A stretch of DNA of 64,000 nt from Arthrobacter sp. Edens01 (GTDB taxonomy: Bacteria > Actinomycetota > Actinomycetes > Actinomycetales > Micrococcaceae): assembly GCF_001307035.1 (NCBI RefSeq), contig NZ_LKIU01000004.1, forward strand, positions 174,089-238,088, written 5' to 3'. Positions 9,006 to 17,042 of this stretch are shown piece by piece. The notes under the pieces were generated by a model, which saw only the letters and a list, made by a program, of their open reading frames with translations, was not told the DNA's origin and searched no databases. Positions within the stretch are counted from its first letter, which is position 1; each line of letters opens with the position of its first letter. The position numbers were made by a program, and so were the translations under genes.

Positions 9006-9527
9006 ATGCCGGCACCCCAGCGCACGTCGCTTGAAGCCATTGTGGAAGCGGGCAGGGCTGCCCTGGAAGGCGGCGGTCCTGAATACGTCACCATGAACGC
9101 GGTCGCGGAGCGGGTGGGTGTCCGGGCGCCCTCCCTTTATAAGCGGGTGAAAGACCGGGAGGCACTGCTTGCCCTGATCGCCCGGGCAACGCTGGAGGAG
9201 CTTCGTGAACTTATGCAGGCTGAGGACTCGCTGGCCGGACTTGCCCGTGCGTACCGGTCCTTCGCCCATCAGCGGCCGGAAGCGTTTCGGCTGATCCAGA
9301 CGCGGGCGGCCTCGCCCGATGACCTGGCCCGTGCCAGCGAACCGGTCCTCGCCGCAGCCCGTTCCGCCGTCGGGGAAGCAGATGCCCTGGAAGCGGCGCG
9401 GTTTATGACGGCGTGGCTGACCGGCTTCATCACCATGGAGCTGGCCGGTGCCTTCCGCCTGGGCGGTGACCTGGACCGGGCCTTCGAGTACGGCGTCGAG
9501 CGGGTCGCCGCAGCCCTGGGGGACTGA
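9006..9527 (+). CDS. TetR/AcrR-family transcriptional regulator
   Basis: The 173-residue product has an N-terminal TetR helix-turn-helix (TSLEAIVEAGRAALEGG, then MNAVAERVGVRAPSLYKRVKDREALLALIA) and a helical effector domain of the TetR_C_33/WHG kind (RFMTAWLTGFITMELAGAF). CAGGAG stands five bases before the ATG at 9006; an upstream ATG at 8964 would place the start inside the operators and is unlikely. The inducer is unknown but may be the metallo-hydrolase substrate. Confidence 0.87.
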   Translation: MPAPQRTSLEAIVEAGRAALEGGGPEYVTMNAVAERVGVRAPSLYKRVKDREALLALIARATLEELRELMQAEDSLAGLARAYRSFAHQRPEAFRLIQTRAASPDDLARASEPVLAAARSAVGEADALEAARFMTAWLTGFITMELAGAFRLGGDLDRAFEYGVERVAAALGD

Positions 9528-9564
9528 GGCGGCCCGCCCGCCGTCGTACTGTTTGGTTACGCGC

Positions 9565-9840
9565 CTAGATCCCTTCGCCCGGCTGCGGGCGGGCGCTGTA
9601 GGGGATCAGCGGATTCGCCGCGCGGAGGCCCTTCAGTGAACCGGGTTCCATCTGCTCCTCGCCGGGAAGGGAACCGATGACGATTGAGCAGCCCGAACCG
9701 GGCGGTGTGAGCTGGGCGAAGGCCATGTGCTCGTTGACGGTGTGGTGGTCCAGGTCGAATCCGATCTGGTCGGAATAAAAGGCGATGCTGCGGTCAAGGT
9801 CGCTGACCGGGACGCGGATTACTTCCAGGGTCCAGTCCAT
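9565..9840 (-). pseudogene. VOC-family (glyoxalase-like) gene truncated in its second half
   Basis: The first ~75 residues are a good VOC half-module (DWTLEVIRVPVSDLDRSIAFY, then AQLTPPGSGCSIVIG and GSLKGL). At the point where the second beta-alpha-beta unit should begin, the protein switches to an unrelated 17-residue tail and stops. Full-length relatives are about 120-130 residues. The missing part is simply absent before the TetR gene ends at 9527, which implies a deletion. GGAGGAG precedes the ATG, and it is the fourth gene of the arsR operon. It is probably non-functional. Confidence 0.7.
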
Positions 9841-9867
9841 GGCTCCTCCAAGAGTGGTCGTGTGGAC

Positions 9868-10347
9868 TCAGGCCGTGGCGAATGCCAGCAGCTGCTCGAG
9901 CTTGTCGTACCCCTCGGCCATGCCGGATTCCATACCCGAGGACACGAAGTTATCCCGCGTCTCCACTGAGGGATAGACCGAATGTCCCACCAGGCGGGAC
10001 CGGCCGTCGGGAAGGTCCTCGAACCGCAGGTAATCCAGGCTCGCCTGGTCCGGGTAACCCTCAAACTCGAAGGTCTGCAGGATGAACTCGTCTGCCCGGA
10101 TGTTGTGGAACACGCCGCGGAAGGCGTACTCCTCCCCGCCCTCGCTCTGGACGAACCGGTATGAGCCGCCGGGGGTCGCCTCGAAGGCATCGATCCGGGT
10201 GTCCAGGCCCTCCGGCCCGACCCACTGGACGTAGGAATCCGGGCTGACGTGGGCGCGGAACACCTCCCGTGCCGGGTAGTCGAACTCCCGGACGTAGTCG
10301 ATGTATGGGACGCCGTCGGGAACGGTGACTTCCAGTGCGTTGGTCAT
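9868..10347 (-). CDS. SRPBCC (AHSA1-like) protein, second copy
   Basis: A 159-residue START/SRPBCC-fold protein: PYIDYVREFDYPAREVFRAHV, then VQWVGPEGLDTRIDAFEATPGGSYRF and FILQTFEFEGYPDQASL. Its start overlaps the stop of the upstream SRPBCC gene by 4 bp (ATGA), and the two proteins share layout and motifs from end to end, so they arose by tandem duplication. AHSA1-like proteins coupled to ArsR genes are common; they bind hydrophobic ligands, but the ligand here is unknown. Confidence 0.87.
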   Translation of the reverse strand: MTNALEVTVPDGVPYIDYVREFDYPAREVFRAHVSPDSYVQWVGPEGLDTRIDAFEATPGGSYRFVQSEGGEEYAFRGVFHNIRADEFILQTFEFEGYPDQASLDYLRFEDLPDGRSRLVGHSVYPSVETRDNFVSSGMESGMAEGYDKLEQLLAFATA

Positions 10348-10850
10348 GATGCCTCCTGGGGGCTCCTGGCGCCGGCAAGGGACGCGAGCAGTTCTTCGAG
10401 GCGGTCATATCCCTGGCCCAGACCGTCTTCCATGCCTGAGGATGCCATGCCGTCGCGGGCCTCCATGGTGGGATACACGCCGTGTGAAGTGAGACGGGTC
10501 CTGCCGTTTCCCAGATCCTCGAATGTCAGGGATTCAATGCTGACGACGTCCGGGTAGCCGGAGAATTCGAAGGTCTGGATCGCGAATTCGTTTTCCCGGA
10601 CCGTGTGGAAGATTCCGCTGAAATCGTAGGGAACGCCGTCCGGGCCGGTATGGGTGTACTTGTAGGTGCCGCCGGTAACGAAGTCGTAGTGGTCCATTTC
10701 CATCTTCATTCCACGCGGACCAAGCCACTGGCTGATCAGTTCAGGATCCCGGTGGGCGTTGAAGACGTCTGCTACGGGGAAGTCCACCTCCCGTGAGTAG
10801 TCAATATAAGGGACGCCGTCCGGTACGGACAGCTGTAGTGCGTTCGTCAT
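10344..10850 (-). CDS. SRPBCC (AHSA1-like) protein, first copy
   Basis: A 168-residue SRPBCC protein: PYIDYSREVDFPVADVFNAH, ISQWLGPRGMKMEMDHYDFV, FAIQTFEFSGYPDVVSIESL. It overlaps the ArsR gene stop by 4 bp and the next SRPBCC gene start by 4 bp, so the three are translationally coupled. It is paralogous to its neighbour. The two copies have diverged in the cavity-lining central strands, consistent with different ligands or a heterodimer. Confidence 0.87.
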   Translation of the reverse strand: MTNALQLSVPDGVPYIDYSREVDFPVADVFNAHRDPELISQWLGPRGMKMEMDHYDFVTGGTYKYTHTGPDGVPYDFSGIFHTVRENEFAIQTFEFSGYPDVVSIESLTFEDLGNGRTRLTSHGVYPTMEARDGMASSGMEDGLGQGYDRLEELLASLAGARSPQEAS

Positions 10851-11215
10851 GTCTGGGTGTCCTTTGCCTGCTGGCCGTGCTGCACGGCCTCGGATTTAAG
10901 CACGGCATCCAGGCTGCGGAACTGCCCCTCGAGGACCAGCCGGTACCGGTCGATCCAGGCGGTAAGCGCCTCCAGCCGTGCAGGGTTCAGGTGGACGGGC
11001 CGGCGCTGTGCATCCCGTGACCGGGTGACCAGCTGCGCCTGCTCAAGAACCTGAATGTGCTTCGAAACCGCCTGCTTGCTGATTTCGAAGGGTTCCGCCA
11101 GTTCGTTGACCGTTGCCGGGCCCCGGGAGAGCCTGGCGATGATCCGCCGCCGTGCCGGATCGGCCAGGGCCAGAAACGCCCGGTCGAGCAGCACGTCCTC
11201 TGAGGCTTTGTTCAT
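10847..11215 (-). CDS. ArsR-family transcriptional regulator
   Basis: A 122-residue winged-helix protein: FLALADPARRRIIARLSRGPATVNELAEPF, the recognition helix SKQAVSKHIQVLEQAQLV, then the wing SRDAQRRPVHLNPARLEAL. It has no metal-binding Cys clusters, placing it in the SRPBCC-associated, non-metal ArsR group. A TTG start at 11272 would lie inside the TTGAT operator cluster, so the ATG at 11215 is preferred although its ribosome site is weak. It heads the operon with two SRPBCC genes and a truncated VOC gene. Confidence 0.86.
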   Translation of the reverse strand: MNKASEDVLLDRAFLALADPARRRIIARLSRGPATVNELAEPFEISKQAVSKHIQVLEQAQLVTRSRDAQRRPVHLNPARLEALTAWIDRYRLVLEGQFRSLDAVLKSEAVQHGQQAKDTQT

Positions 11216-11248
11216 GGGTAGCCAACGTTCGCGTCGCTTCAAACTGCT

Positions 11249-11288
11249 GTAATCAATCTCTGCTTTGATCAACCTTTCGGTTGATTAC
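11249..11288. promoter_or_regulatory. Clustered TTGAT/ATCAA operator upstream of arsR-family gene
   Basis: Within 40 bp are GTAATCAA (11249-11256), the perfect palindrome TTGATCAA (11265-11272) and TTGATTAC (11281-11288). The outer two form a perfect 8-bp inverted repeat. This is a strong candidate for ArsR autoregulation. Confidence 0.65.
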
Positions 11289-11462
11289 GGACGAAGCTAC
11301 GCCCGCCAGCTGTCCGGCGCAAGAGGATTTGGGAAGAAAAAATGGCAATCGTTGCCAGCAACTTCACAGGGGGCTCCCGGCGACGCAGCGGGGCAGCAGG
11401 CGTACCGTGTTTTCTTCTGGTCGGGCGCACCAGGGGTCCGCTGCAGCGGGAAGGGACAGACC

Positions 11463-11765
11463 ATGAGCTCAATGGACCACAGCCAGGCAGTTCATCGGCA
11501 CCACAACGAGACCGGCTTCCACTGGCCGAGTTTCGCACTGGGTCTAGTCCTGCTGCTGTTTGTGCTGGCACAGGGCGAGGACAACGGAGCTCCCGGCTAC
11601 GTCGGGATGGCCGGGCTCATCTTCCTGATCACGGGGCTCTACTCCGTGGTGTCCCGCAGGCGATCATGGATGCGGCTGACCACCCGGACAGCGGCCTGGA
11701 TAGTTGCGGCCGGGGGAGCCGTCCTAATGCTGCTGGCGCTGGTTCTGCGGCTTGCAGGAATGTGA
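11463..11765 (+). CDS. Small membrane protein
   Basis: A 100-residue protein with a His-rich N-terminus (MSSMDHSQAVHRHHNETGFH) and three hydrophobic segments (FALGLVLLLFVLAQG, VGMAGLIFLITGLYSVV, TAAWIVAAGGAVLMLLALVL) separated by RRRS and RTR. GGAAGGGACAG precedes the ATG at 11463, and the open frame further upstream lacks coding character. No family was recognised. It diverges from the arsR operon. Confidence 0.7.
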   Translation: MSSMDHSQAVHRHHNETGFHWPSFALGLVLLLFVLAQGEDNGAPGYVGMAGLIFLITGLYSVVSRRRSWMRLTTRTAAWIVAAGGAVLMLLALVLRLAGM

Positions 11766-11812
11766 CGGCGGTTCGTTTCCTTGGTGTCCGGCGGCATGGC
11801 TAGGCTGGGCGG

Positions 11813-12313
11813 ATGCTCACCGACAACCGCATTGACCCGCCCGACGCTGCGGGCGAAAGAGAAACCCTCAACGGCTTCCTGGACTACCTGCGCGCCAGCG
11901 CCGTATACAAGGCACAGGGGCTGAGCGACGCCGACGCCGCCCGCCGCGTCCTTCCGTCCCTCACCACCGTGTCTGGCCTGCTCCGCCACCTCGCCGATGT
12001 CGAACGGAGCTGGTTCCGCGAACGTATGGACGGCCAGGACGGCGTTCCCTCCCGCTGGAGCGACGAAGACCCCGACGGCGAATTCCGCGTCTCCGAGTCC
12101 GACAGCCTTGCCGGGATCATCGCGGACTACGAGGCAGCCTGTGCCGAGTCCCGCGAGGTGGCTGCCCGGTACGCCCTGGACGATGTGGCCCGGGCAGAGA
12201 CGTGCCCGCACAACCTGCGCTGGATCCTGGTCCATATGGTCGAGGAAACCGGAAGGCACTGCGGCCACCTCGACGTCGTGCGGGAACTGCTCGACGGCGT
12301 GACCGGGGAGTAA
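11813..12313 (+). CDS. DinB-like (DUF664) family protein
   Basis: A 166-residue four-helix DinB-fold protein of the DUF664 type. The expected metal-site His residues are present in LLRHLADVERSW, ILVHMVEETGRHCGHLDVVREL. It also has the typical N-terminal ERETLNGFLDYLR. DUF664 proteins are cytoplasmic and related to metal-dependent thiol transferases such as mycothiol-dependent enzymes; no specific reaction can be assigned. It lies alone 48 bp after the small membrane gene. Confidence 0.85.
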   Translation: MLTDNRIDPPDAAGERETLNGFLDYLRASAVYKAQGLSDADAARRVLPSLTTVSGLLRHLADVERSWFRERMDGQDGVPSRWSDEDPDGEFRVSESDSLAGIIADYEAACAESREVAARYALDDVARAETCPHNLRWILVHMVEETGRHCGHLDVVRELLDGVTGE

Positions 12314-12356
12314 ACGAAGGCGCGTTTGTCCTCGGGCAGCTCCGCTCACGGAAGCA

Positions 12357-12379
12357 ATGTCAGAGGCGGCTCCTAGTGT
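12357..12379 (+). promoter_or_regulatory. PafBC / RecA-NDp-like DNA-damage promoter
   Basis: ATGTCAGAG, eight bases, then TAGTGT matches the LexA-independent damage promoter consensus tTGTCRgtg-N8-TAnnnT. The expected transcript would begin near 12387, leaving a leader of about 70 nt before the gene at 12455. The same core occurs on the minus strand at 56532-56555 and 57911-57934. Confidence 0.6.
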
Positions 12380-12454
12380 TGGCCGCAGCAGAGACAAAGT
12401 GTCCTGCGGCGGCCCCACGGCCGTCCTGCTTTTGCATCCTATGGGGGATCCGCA

Positions 12455-13252
12455 ATGGAAAACGCAACCTATTCACCCGCGCCGGCACCGCTGCCGGCCC
12501 CACCGGCCAAGCCCGGCAAGGGCCTGGCTGTCACCGCCTTGGTCCTGGGCATCGTGGCCTTCGCCCTGTGCTGGGTTCCGGTGCTGAACAACCTCTTCCT
12601 GTTCGTTGGCATCGCGGGCCTCGGCTTCGCCGTCGCCGCCCTTGTTGTCGCCTCCAAGCGGAGGGCGCCGAAGGGTATGCCGATTGCCGGCCTCATCCTC
12701 AGCGTCCTTTCGATCATCGGCGTGTTCGCGACCCAGGCTCTGTACTCAGCTGCCATCGATTCAGTAGTCGAGAGCATTGAGGACGGATCCGACGGCGTTG
12801 TCGCAGCAACGGAAGAGGAGCAGGAAGAAGCCGGCACCCAGTCCCTGGCGATTGGCAATTCTGCGGAAATCGGCGAGTACACGGTCACCGTCACCGGCGT
12901 GAACCTGAACGCGAACGAACAGGTCCTGGCTGAAAACCAGTTCAACGAGCCTCCGGCCGGGCAGTACGTCCTGGTGGACATGGCCGTGGTCTACAACGGC
13001 GCTGAGGAAGGCGATCCGTGGATTGACCTCAGCACGGAGTTCGCCGGTTCCGACGCTCGCCAGTACTCCACCACTACATGCAGCGCGGTGTCGCCCAACC
13101 CTGCGCACGAGGTTCCGACCCTCACCAACGGCGGCGCCGGCGACTATTCCGTCTGCTTCGATGTGCCGGCCGAGGCAGTGAACGATGCGAAGGTCCTGGT
13201 GAAGACCTCATTCTCGTTCAAGGATGACCGGGTGTACTGGGCCGCTCAGTAG
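12455..13252 (+). CDS. DUF4190/DUF4352-like membrane protein, paralogue 1
   Basis: A 265-residue protein: short Pro-rich head, GKGLAVTALVLGIVAFALCW and FVGIAGLGFAVAALVVA as the first membrane hairpin, PIAGLILSVLSIIGVFATQAL as the next segment, then an acidic linker and an extracytoplasmic beta-rich domain. That domain carries two Cys, in TTCSAV and YSVCFDV, in positions shared by all four paralogues. The function is unknown. DUF4352-type domains are ligand or peptidoglycan-side modules. It is the shortest, most diverged member and the only one preceded by the damage-type promoter. Confidence 0.8.
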   Translation: MENATYSPAPAPLPAPPAKPGKGLAVTALVLGIVAFALCWVPVLNNLFLFVGIAGLGFAVAALVVASKRRAPKGMPIAGLILSVLSIIGVFATQALYSAAIDSVVESIEDGSDGVVAATEEEQEEAGTQSLAIGNSAEIGEYTVTVTGVNLNANEQVLAENQFNEPPAGQYVLVDMAVVYNGAEEGDPWIDLSTEFAGSDARQYSTTTCSAVSPNPAHEVPTLTNGGAGDYSVCFDVPAEAVNDAKVLVKTSFSFKDDRVYWAAQ

Positions 13253-13271
13253 CCCGCCGGCAAAAGGCGCC

Positions 13272-13320
13272 TTAAACTGAACGGCTCCCCGGCTGTCGCC
13301 AGGGAGTCGTTCCAAGGTCC
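13272..13320 (+). other. Imperfect hairpin downstream of paralogue 1
   Basis: Around 13280-13311, AACGGCTCCC can pair with GGGAGTCGTT (one bulge). With no clear T-run it may be a weak terminator. The remaining bases up to 13512 show no further gene; the tpx promoter must lie here. Confidence 0.35.
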
Positions 13321-13512
13321 GGCCGATGAACCTACTGGTCCCGGCCAAGTGGACCTGTTCTGGTCCCGCCTTAAGGAACCATTTCCAGTTAAGCACCGGC
13401 ACATAAAAAGGGAACCCCCGTGCTTCAACTTTTTTCTGGCCGATGACCGTCGACCAGCATTTGCGCAGGTCAGCGTTGCAGATGTCAGAACAGAACGTGA
13501 TAAACACAAGCT

Positions 13513-14010
13513 ATGGCAACCACAGCATTTAAGCAGTCCCCTGTCCGCACCGCCGGCGAGCTCCCCGCCACCGGCAGCTCCGCTCCGGCCTTCGACCTGG
13601 TTGGTACCGATCTCGCCCCCGTCACCGCCGGTGACTTCGCCGGCCGCCGCGTAGTCCTCAACATCTTCCCGAGCGTGGACACAGGCGTCTGCGCTGCCAG
13701 CGTCCGCCGGTTCAACGAAATTGCTGCCGGACTGGAGAACACCACGGTGATCTGCGTTTCAAAGGACCTGCCGTTCGCCCTCGGCCGCTTCTGCGGATCG
13801 GAAGGCATCGAGAACGTAGTGGCAGCATCCGCATTCCGCAGCAGCTTTGGCGAGGACTTCGGCCTGACCCAGACCGAAGGTCCGCTGGCCGGCCTGCTGG
13901 CCCGCGCCGTCGTCGTAATTGATGCAGACGGCACCGTTGTGCACTCCCAGCTGGTTCCGGAAATCACCACCGAACCGGATTACGACGCCGCCGTGGCGGC
14001 TCTCGCGTAG
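13513..14010 (+). CDS. tpx: Thiol peroxidase (atypical 2-Cys peroxiredoxin)
   Basis: A 165-residue thioredoxin-fold peroxidase. The peroxidatic Cys is in [16 protein letters not shown] and the resolving Cys in [10 protein letters not shown], the spacing expected for Tpx. The N-terminus ([20 protein letters not shown]) and C-terminal [19 protein letters not shown] are also typical. It reduces H2O2 and alkyl hydroperoxides in the cytoplasm. It is a single gene closed by a strong terminator and interrupts the run of DUF4190-like paralogues. Confidence 0.95.
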   Translation: MATTAFKQSPVRTAGELPATGSSAPAFDLVGTDLAPVTAGDFAGRRVVLNIFPSVDTGVCAASVRRFNEIAAGLENTTVICVSKDLPFALGRFCGSEGIENVVAASAFRSSFGEDFGLTQTEGPLAGLLARAVVVIDADGTVVHSQLVPEITTEPDYDAAVAALA

Positions 14011-14028
14011 CCTCCGCCTTCAACATTC

Positions 14029-14066
14029 GGGCCCGTTCCACATACCGTGGTGCGGGCCCTCTTTTT
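14029..14066 (+). terminator. Rho-independent terminator of tpx
   Basis: GGGCCCG and CGGGCCC arms (14029-14035 and 14053-14059) are followed by TCTTTTTG. Confidence 0.85.
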
Positions 14067-14169
14067 GTGTTTCCGCAGGTCAGCGAGCCGCCTCGGGTCC
14101 CTTAGGATGGTTCGGGGTGGCCGCTGGAGCTGCCGTGAACCTAAATACCGGACCACATTGGGGGGAACG

Positions 14170-15447
14170 ATGGACAGGGAACAAGGACAGCCTGAATCGG
14201 CGGACGGCTGGCCGGGAACAAATCAGCGGGCAGACGGCGCAGAGCCGGCCTCAGTGGAAGGTCCGGCGGAGACAGCTGCGGAGTCTGTACCTGAAGGCCG
14301 TTCGGCGGAGGTGTCCGGGTTTGCATCGCCCGGCCCTGCTGCACCTTATCCGTCTTACGCCGGCGCCCAGACCCCGCCCCAACCCAACCCTTACGCCGGC
14401 ATTCCGGGTGGACCCCAGGGCCCCGCGTACCCTCCGGCGCCTTCACACGGTCCTGCATCAGGTCAGGGGTACGGTTCCGGGTATCCCGGATACCAGGGCC
14501 AGCCCGGGTACCCCGGTCAGTTTGGGCAGCCGGGTCAGTTTGCTCAGCCAGGTCAATCTGGCTATCCGGGCCAGCCGGGCTATCCCGGCTACGGCAGCTA
14601 CACTCCGCCGCCGCCCACGCCCGGCAAGGGACTGGCAATCGCAGCGTTGGTCCTGGCCATTCTGGCACTGCTGATCTGCTGGATTCCCCTGGTGAATTTC
14701 GCATCCTTCCCGCTGGCAGCCGTCGCTGTGGGGCTCGGCATCCCGGCACTGGTCAAGGGACTTAAGGGCCGAAACATCGCCAAACCGCTTTCCATCGCAG
14801 CCTTGTCCATTGCCGCGCTGTCCATGGTCGCGGCCATTGTCGTAAACACCGTCGTCGTCGATTCCCTCCGGGACGCCGGCCTCTGGGAGGACAACGGGCC
14901 AGGCACCGAGACCAGCGCGGAGTCCTTCGCTGAGTTCCTCGAAGAGTCCGAAGAGCTGTCGGAATCGGCGCAAAACGATTACGCCTACGAGTATTCAGCC
15001 GGTTATATCGCCGAAAAGGTTGCCCAGCCTGCCAACGCTGCCGGGGACGAAGTGACCGTCGGCGATTACACCGTGACGCTGGTCGAGCTTGACCGGGACG
15101 CCGAGGCTGAAGTCCTGGACCGCGACCCGTCTGCGGGCGCACCGGATCACAATTACGTCATCGCCCGGTTCAGCGCCGTCTACAACGGTGAGGGGGATGG
15201 GCGGCCCTGGCTGGACCTGCCGGCGGAACTGGTAGGGACGGACAACAAGATCTACTCCGTGATGGGCTGTTCCATGAGCCTGGGCATGCGGACTGTTGAC
15301 CAGGAGCTGCTCAGCAAGGGGGACACCGTGACGCAGGAAGCGTGCTTTGACGTCCCGGACAGTGCCCTGGGCGAAGACAGCCGGTTGAGCATGCGCATGA
15401 TCCTCGCCGAACAGAACAACGACGAAGTGTTCTGGCGCCTGCCGTAG
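14170..15447 (+). CDS. DUF4190/DUF4352-like membrane protein, paralogue 2
   Basis: A 425-residue protein with an N-terminal ~150-residue Pro/Gly/Tyr/Gln-rich cytoplasmic head containing QPGQF/YPGQPGYPG repeats, a membrane hairpin (GKGLAIAALVLAILALLICW and following), a third segment (PLSIAALSIAALSMVAAIVV), an acidic linker, and a C-terminal domain with Cys in VMGCSMSLG and EACFDVP. The ATG at 14170 sits just after GGGGGAA; the frame extends upstream through the tpx terminator, which rules out earlier starts. The function is unknown; the repetitive head suggests multivalent protein contacts near the membrane. Confidence 0.82.
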   Translation: MDREQGQPESADGWPGTNQRADGAEPASVEGPAETAAESVPEGRSAEVSGFASPGPAAPYPSYAGAQTPPQPNPYAGIPGGPQGPAYPPAPSHGPASGQGYGSGYPGYQGQPGYPGQFGQPGQFAQPGQSGYPGQPGYPGYGSYTPPPPTPGKGLAIAALVLAILALLICWIPLVNFASFPLAAVAVGLGIPALVKGLKGRNIAKPLSIAALSIAALSMVAAIVVNTVVVDSLRDAGLWEDNGPGTETSAESFAEFLEESEELSESAQNDYAYEYSAGYIAEKVAQPANAAGDEVTVGDYTVTLVELDRDAEAEVLDRDPSAGAPDHNYVIARFSAVYNGEGDGRPWLDLPAELVGTDNKIYSVMGCSMSLGMRTVDQELLSKGDTVTQEACFDVPDSALGEDSRLSMRMILAEQNNDEVFWRLP

Positions 15448-15580
15448 CCGTGGGAGTCCTGCCAGTCGTTCCCGGTTAGGGCGTACCACCTGGTCAGGGC
15501 GCTTAGGATAGTGCGGTGGTGCCCGGGATGCCGGGCCACGGCCGCATCTTTTGATAATCGCATCATTGCTTGGGGGAGCT

Positions 15581-16987
15581 ATGGATAAGGAACAGGGACA
15601 GCCGGATCTGACGGAGGCTCAGGACGGCAAATTGTCCGTGTCCGAAGGAGCCGGGACTGCGGTGGAGGGGGTCGGCGACGCAGAAATGAGTTCCGGCGAC
15701 GCGGACAAGACACACGGCGACGCAGACACCAGACCCGGCGACGCAGAAACAGTGCACAGTCCAGCAGAATCCGCCGCTGAGCCTGCCGGATTGCCCGAGG
15801 ACCGCGGTTACCCCGTCCCGCCTCCTTGGGCGGAGCGGCCGTTCGCTCCTCCGAGCGGTCCCGTGTCTGTGCCGCCCATCCCCCCAATCCCCCCGGCCCC
15901 GGGGATGCAGGCCCCGGGGATCCCGGTCCCGGGTATGGCGGCCCCGGGGATGCCGGCACCGGGGCCGCCCGGCTCAGGGATGCCAGGCGGATGGCCGGGG
16001 AACGGCACACCCGGCTACGGCGGTCCTCCCAGCACCGGTCCAGGCGGATACGGAGGCGCTGCCTACGGCGGCTTTCCAGGCCGGGTGCCCATCTATCCGC
16101 CGAAATCCCCGGGCAAAGGGCTGGCCATCGCAGCACTCAGCGTTGCCGGCGTCGGCCTCTTGTTCTGCTGGATCTGGTTCCTGAACTTCATCACCTTCCT
16201 GCTCGGCTTCGTGGCGCTGGGGCTGGGCATCCCGGCACTGGTCAAGGGCGTAAAAGCCCGCAACGTGGCACGTCCGCTCGCCATAGCTGCACTGTCCGTT
16301 GCCGTCTTCTCGATGATCGCCGCCAGTTTTGTCAACGTGACAATCCAATACGGTTTGCTTCCTGCGGCCGGCGAACCTGGCCTCTCGGAGAGCGAACCCG
16401 AGGCGGCTGCACCGGCACCCGCTCCGTCCCGAACACCTTCTCCGTCCCTGACCCCCGCTCCTGTGGCTCCGTCCGAAACGCCAGCTGCGGCCACGCCGCC
16501 GGTGGTTGCTGATAAGGACTATTCCGTGGACGTTTCGGGCCCGTTCTTTCGGCATGTGATCGCGCAGCCGGCAAATTCCGCCGGGGAGAGCGTGCAGGTG
16601 GGGGACTACTCAGTGACGCTCGTGGAAGTGAATCTCAAGGCAAACGAAGATGTCCTCCGGCGTGACCCGGATGCAGGAGCTCCGGACCACAACTACGTCT
16701 TGTTTGAGTTCAATGCGCTTTACAACGGAGACGCCACCGGACGGACCTCGCTGGATCTTGGGCCGCAGTTCATCGGGGCGGACAGCCGTATGTACAGCGT
16801 CCTGAATTGCTCCATGAACCTCGGTGTGAGTTACGCGGATGAACCAACTCTGTCCAAAGGCGAGTCTGCCACGCGGCGAGTCTGCTTCGACCTGCCCGCG
16901 GAAGCGCTGGGTGAGGACAGCCGTGTTGCCCTGCGGATGACCCTCGCCGAGGACAACAACGAGTCCGTTTACTGGCGGCTGCCGTAA
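15581..16987 (+). CDS. DUF4190/DUF4352-like membrane protein, paralogue 3
   Basis: A 468-residue paralogue. The head begins MDKEQGQPDL, near-identical to the start of paralogue 2, and then has GDA-rich and PGMPAPG-type repeats. The membrane hairpin is GKGLAIAALSVAGVGLLFCW onward, and a Pro/Ser/Thr/Ala linker leads to the C-terminal domain with Cys in VLNCSMNLG and RVCFDLP. GGGGGAG lies just before the ATG. The Met-Asp start context and gene order show tandem duplication from paralogue 2 or a common ancestor. Confidence 0.82.
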   Translation: MDKEQGQPDLTEAQDGKLSVSEGAGTAVEGVGDAEMSSGDADKTHGDADTRPGDAETVHSPAESAAEPAGLPEDRGYPVPPPWAERPFAPPSGPVSVPPIPPIPPAPGMQAPGIPVPGMAAPGMPAPGPPGSGMPGGWPGNGTPGYGGPPSTGPGGYGGAAYGGFPGRVPIYPPKSPGKGLAIAALSVAGVGLLFCWIWFLNFITFLLGFVALGLGIPALVKGVKARNVARPLAIAALSVAVFSMIAASFVNVTIQYGLLPAAGEPGLSESEPEAAAPAPAPSRTPSPSLTPAPVAPSETPAAATPPVVADKDYSVDVSGPFFRHVIAQPANSAGESVQVGDYSVTLVEVNLKANEDVLRRDPDAGAPDHNYVLFEFNALYNGDATGRTSLDLGPQFIGADSRMYSVLNCSMNLGVSYADEPTLSKGESATRRVCFDLPAEALGEDSRVALRMTLAEDNNESVYWRLP

Positions 16988-17042
16988 CGCGGCCTGACGG
17001 GCTGGCCTGCGCCGAAGCAAAGAAGCAGGTCGAGGGGGAGCA

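Noticed and set aside
9570..9605. A dispersed REP-like repeat encoding DPFARLRAG-type sequence
   Set aside because: Only one copy is seen in this window, so it cannot be called a repeat here.
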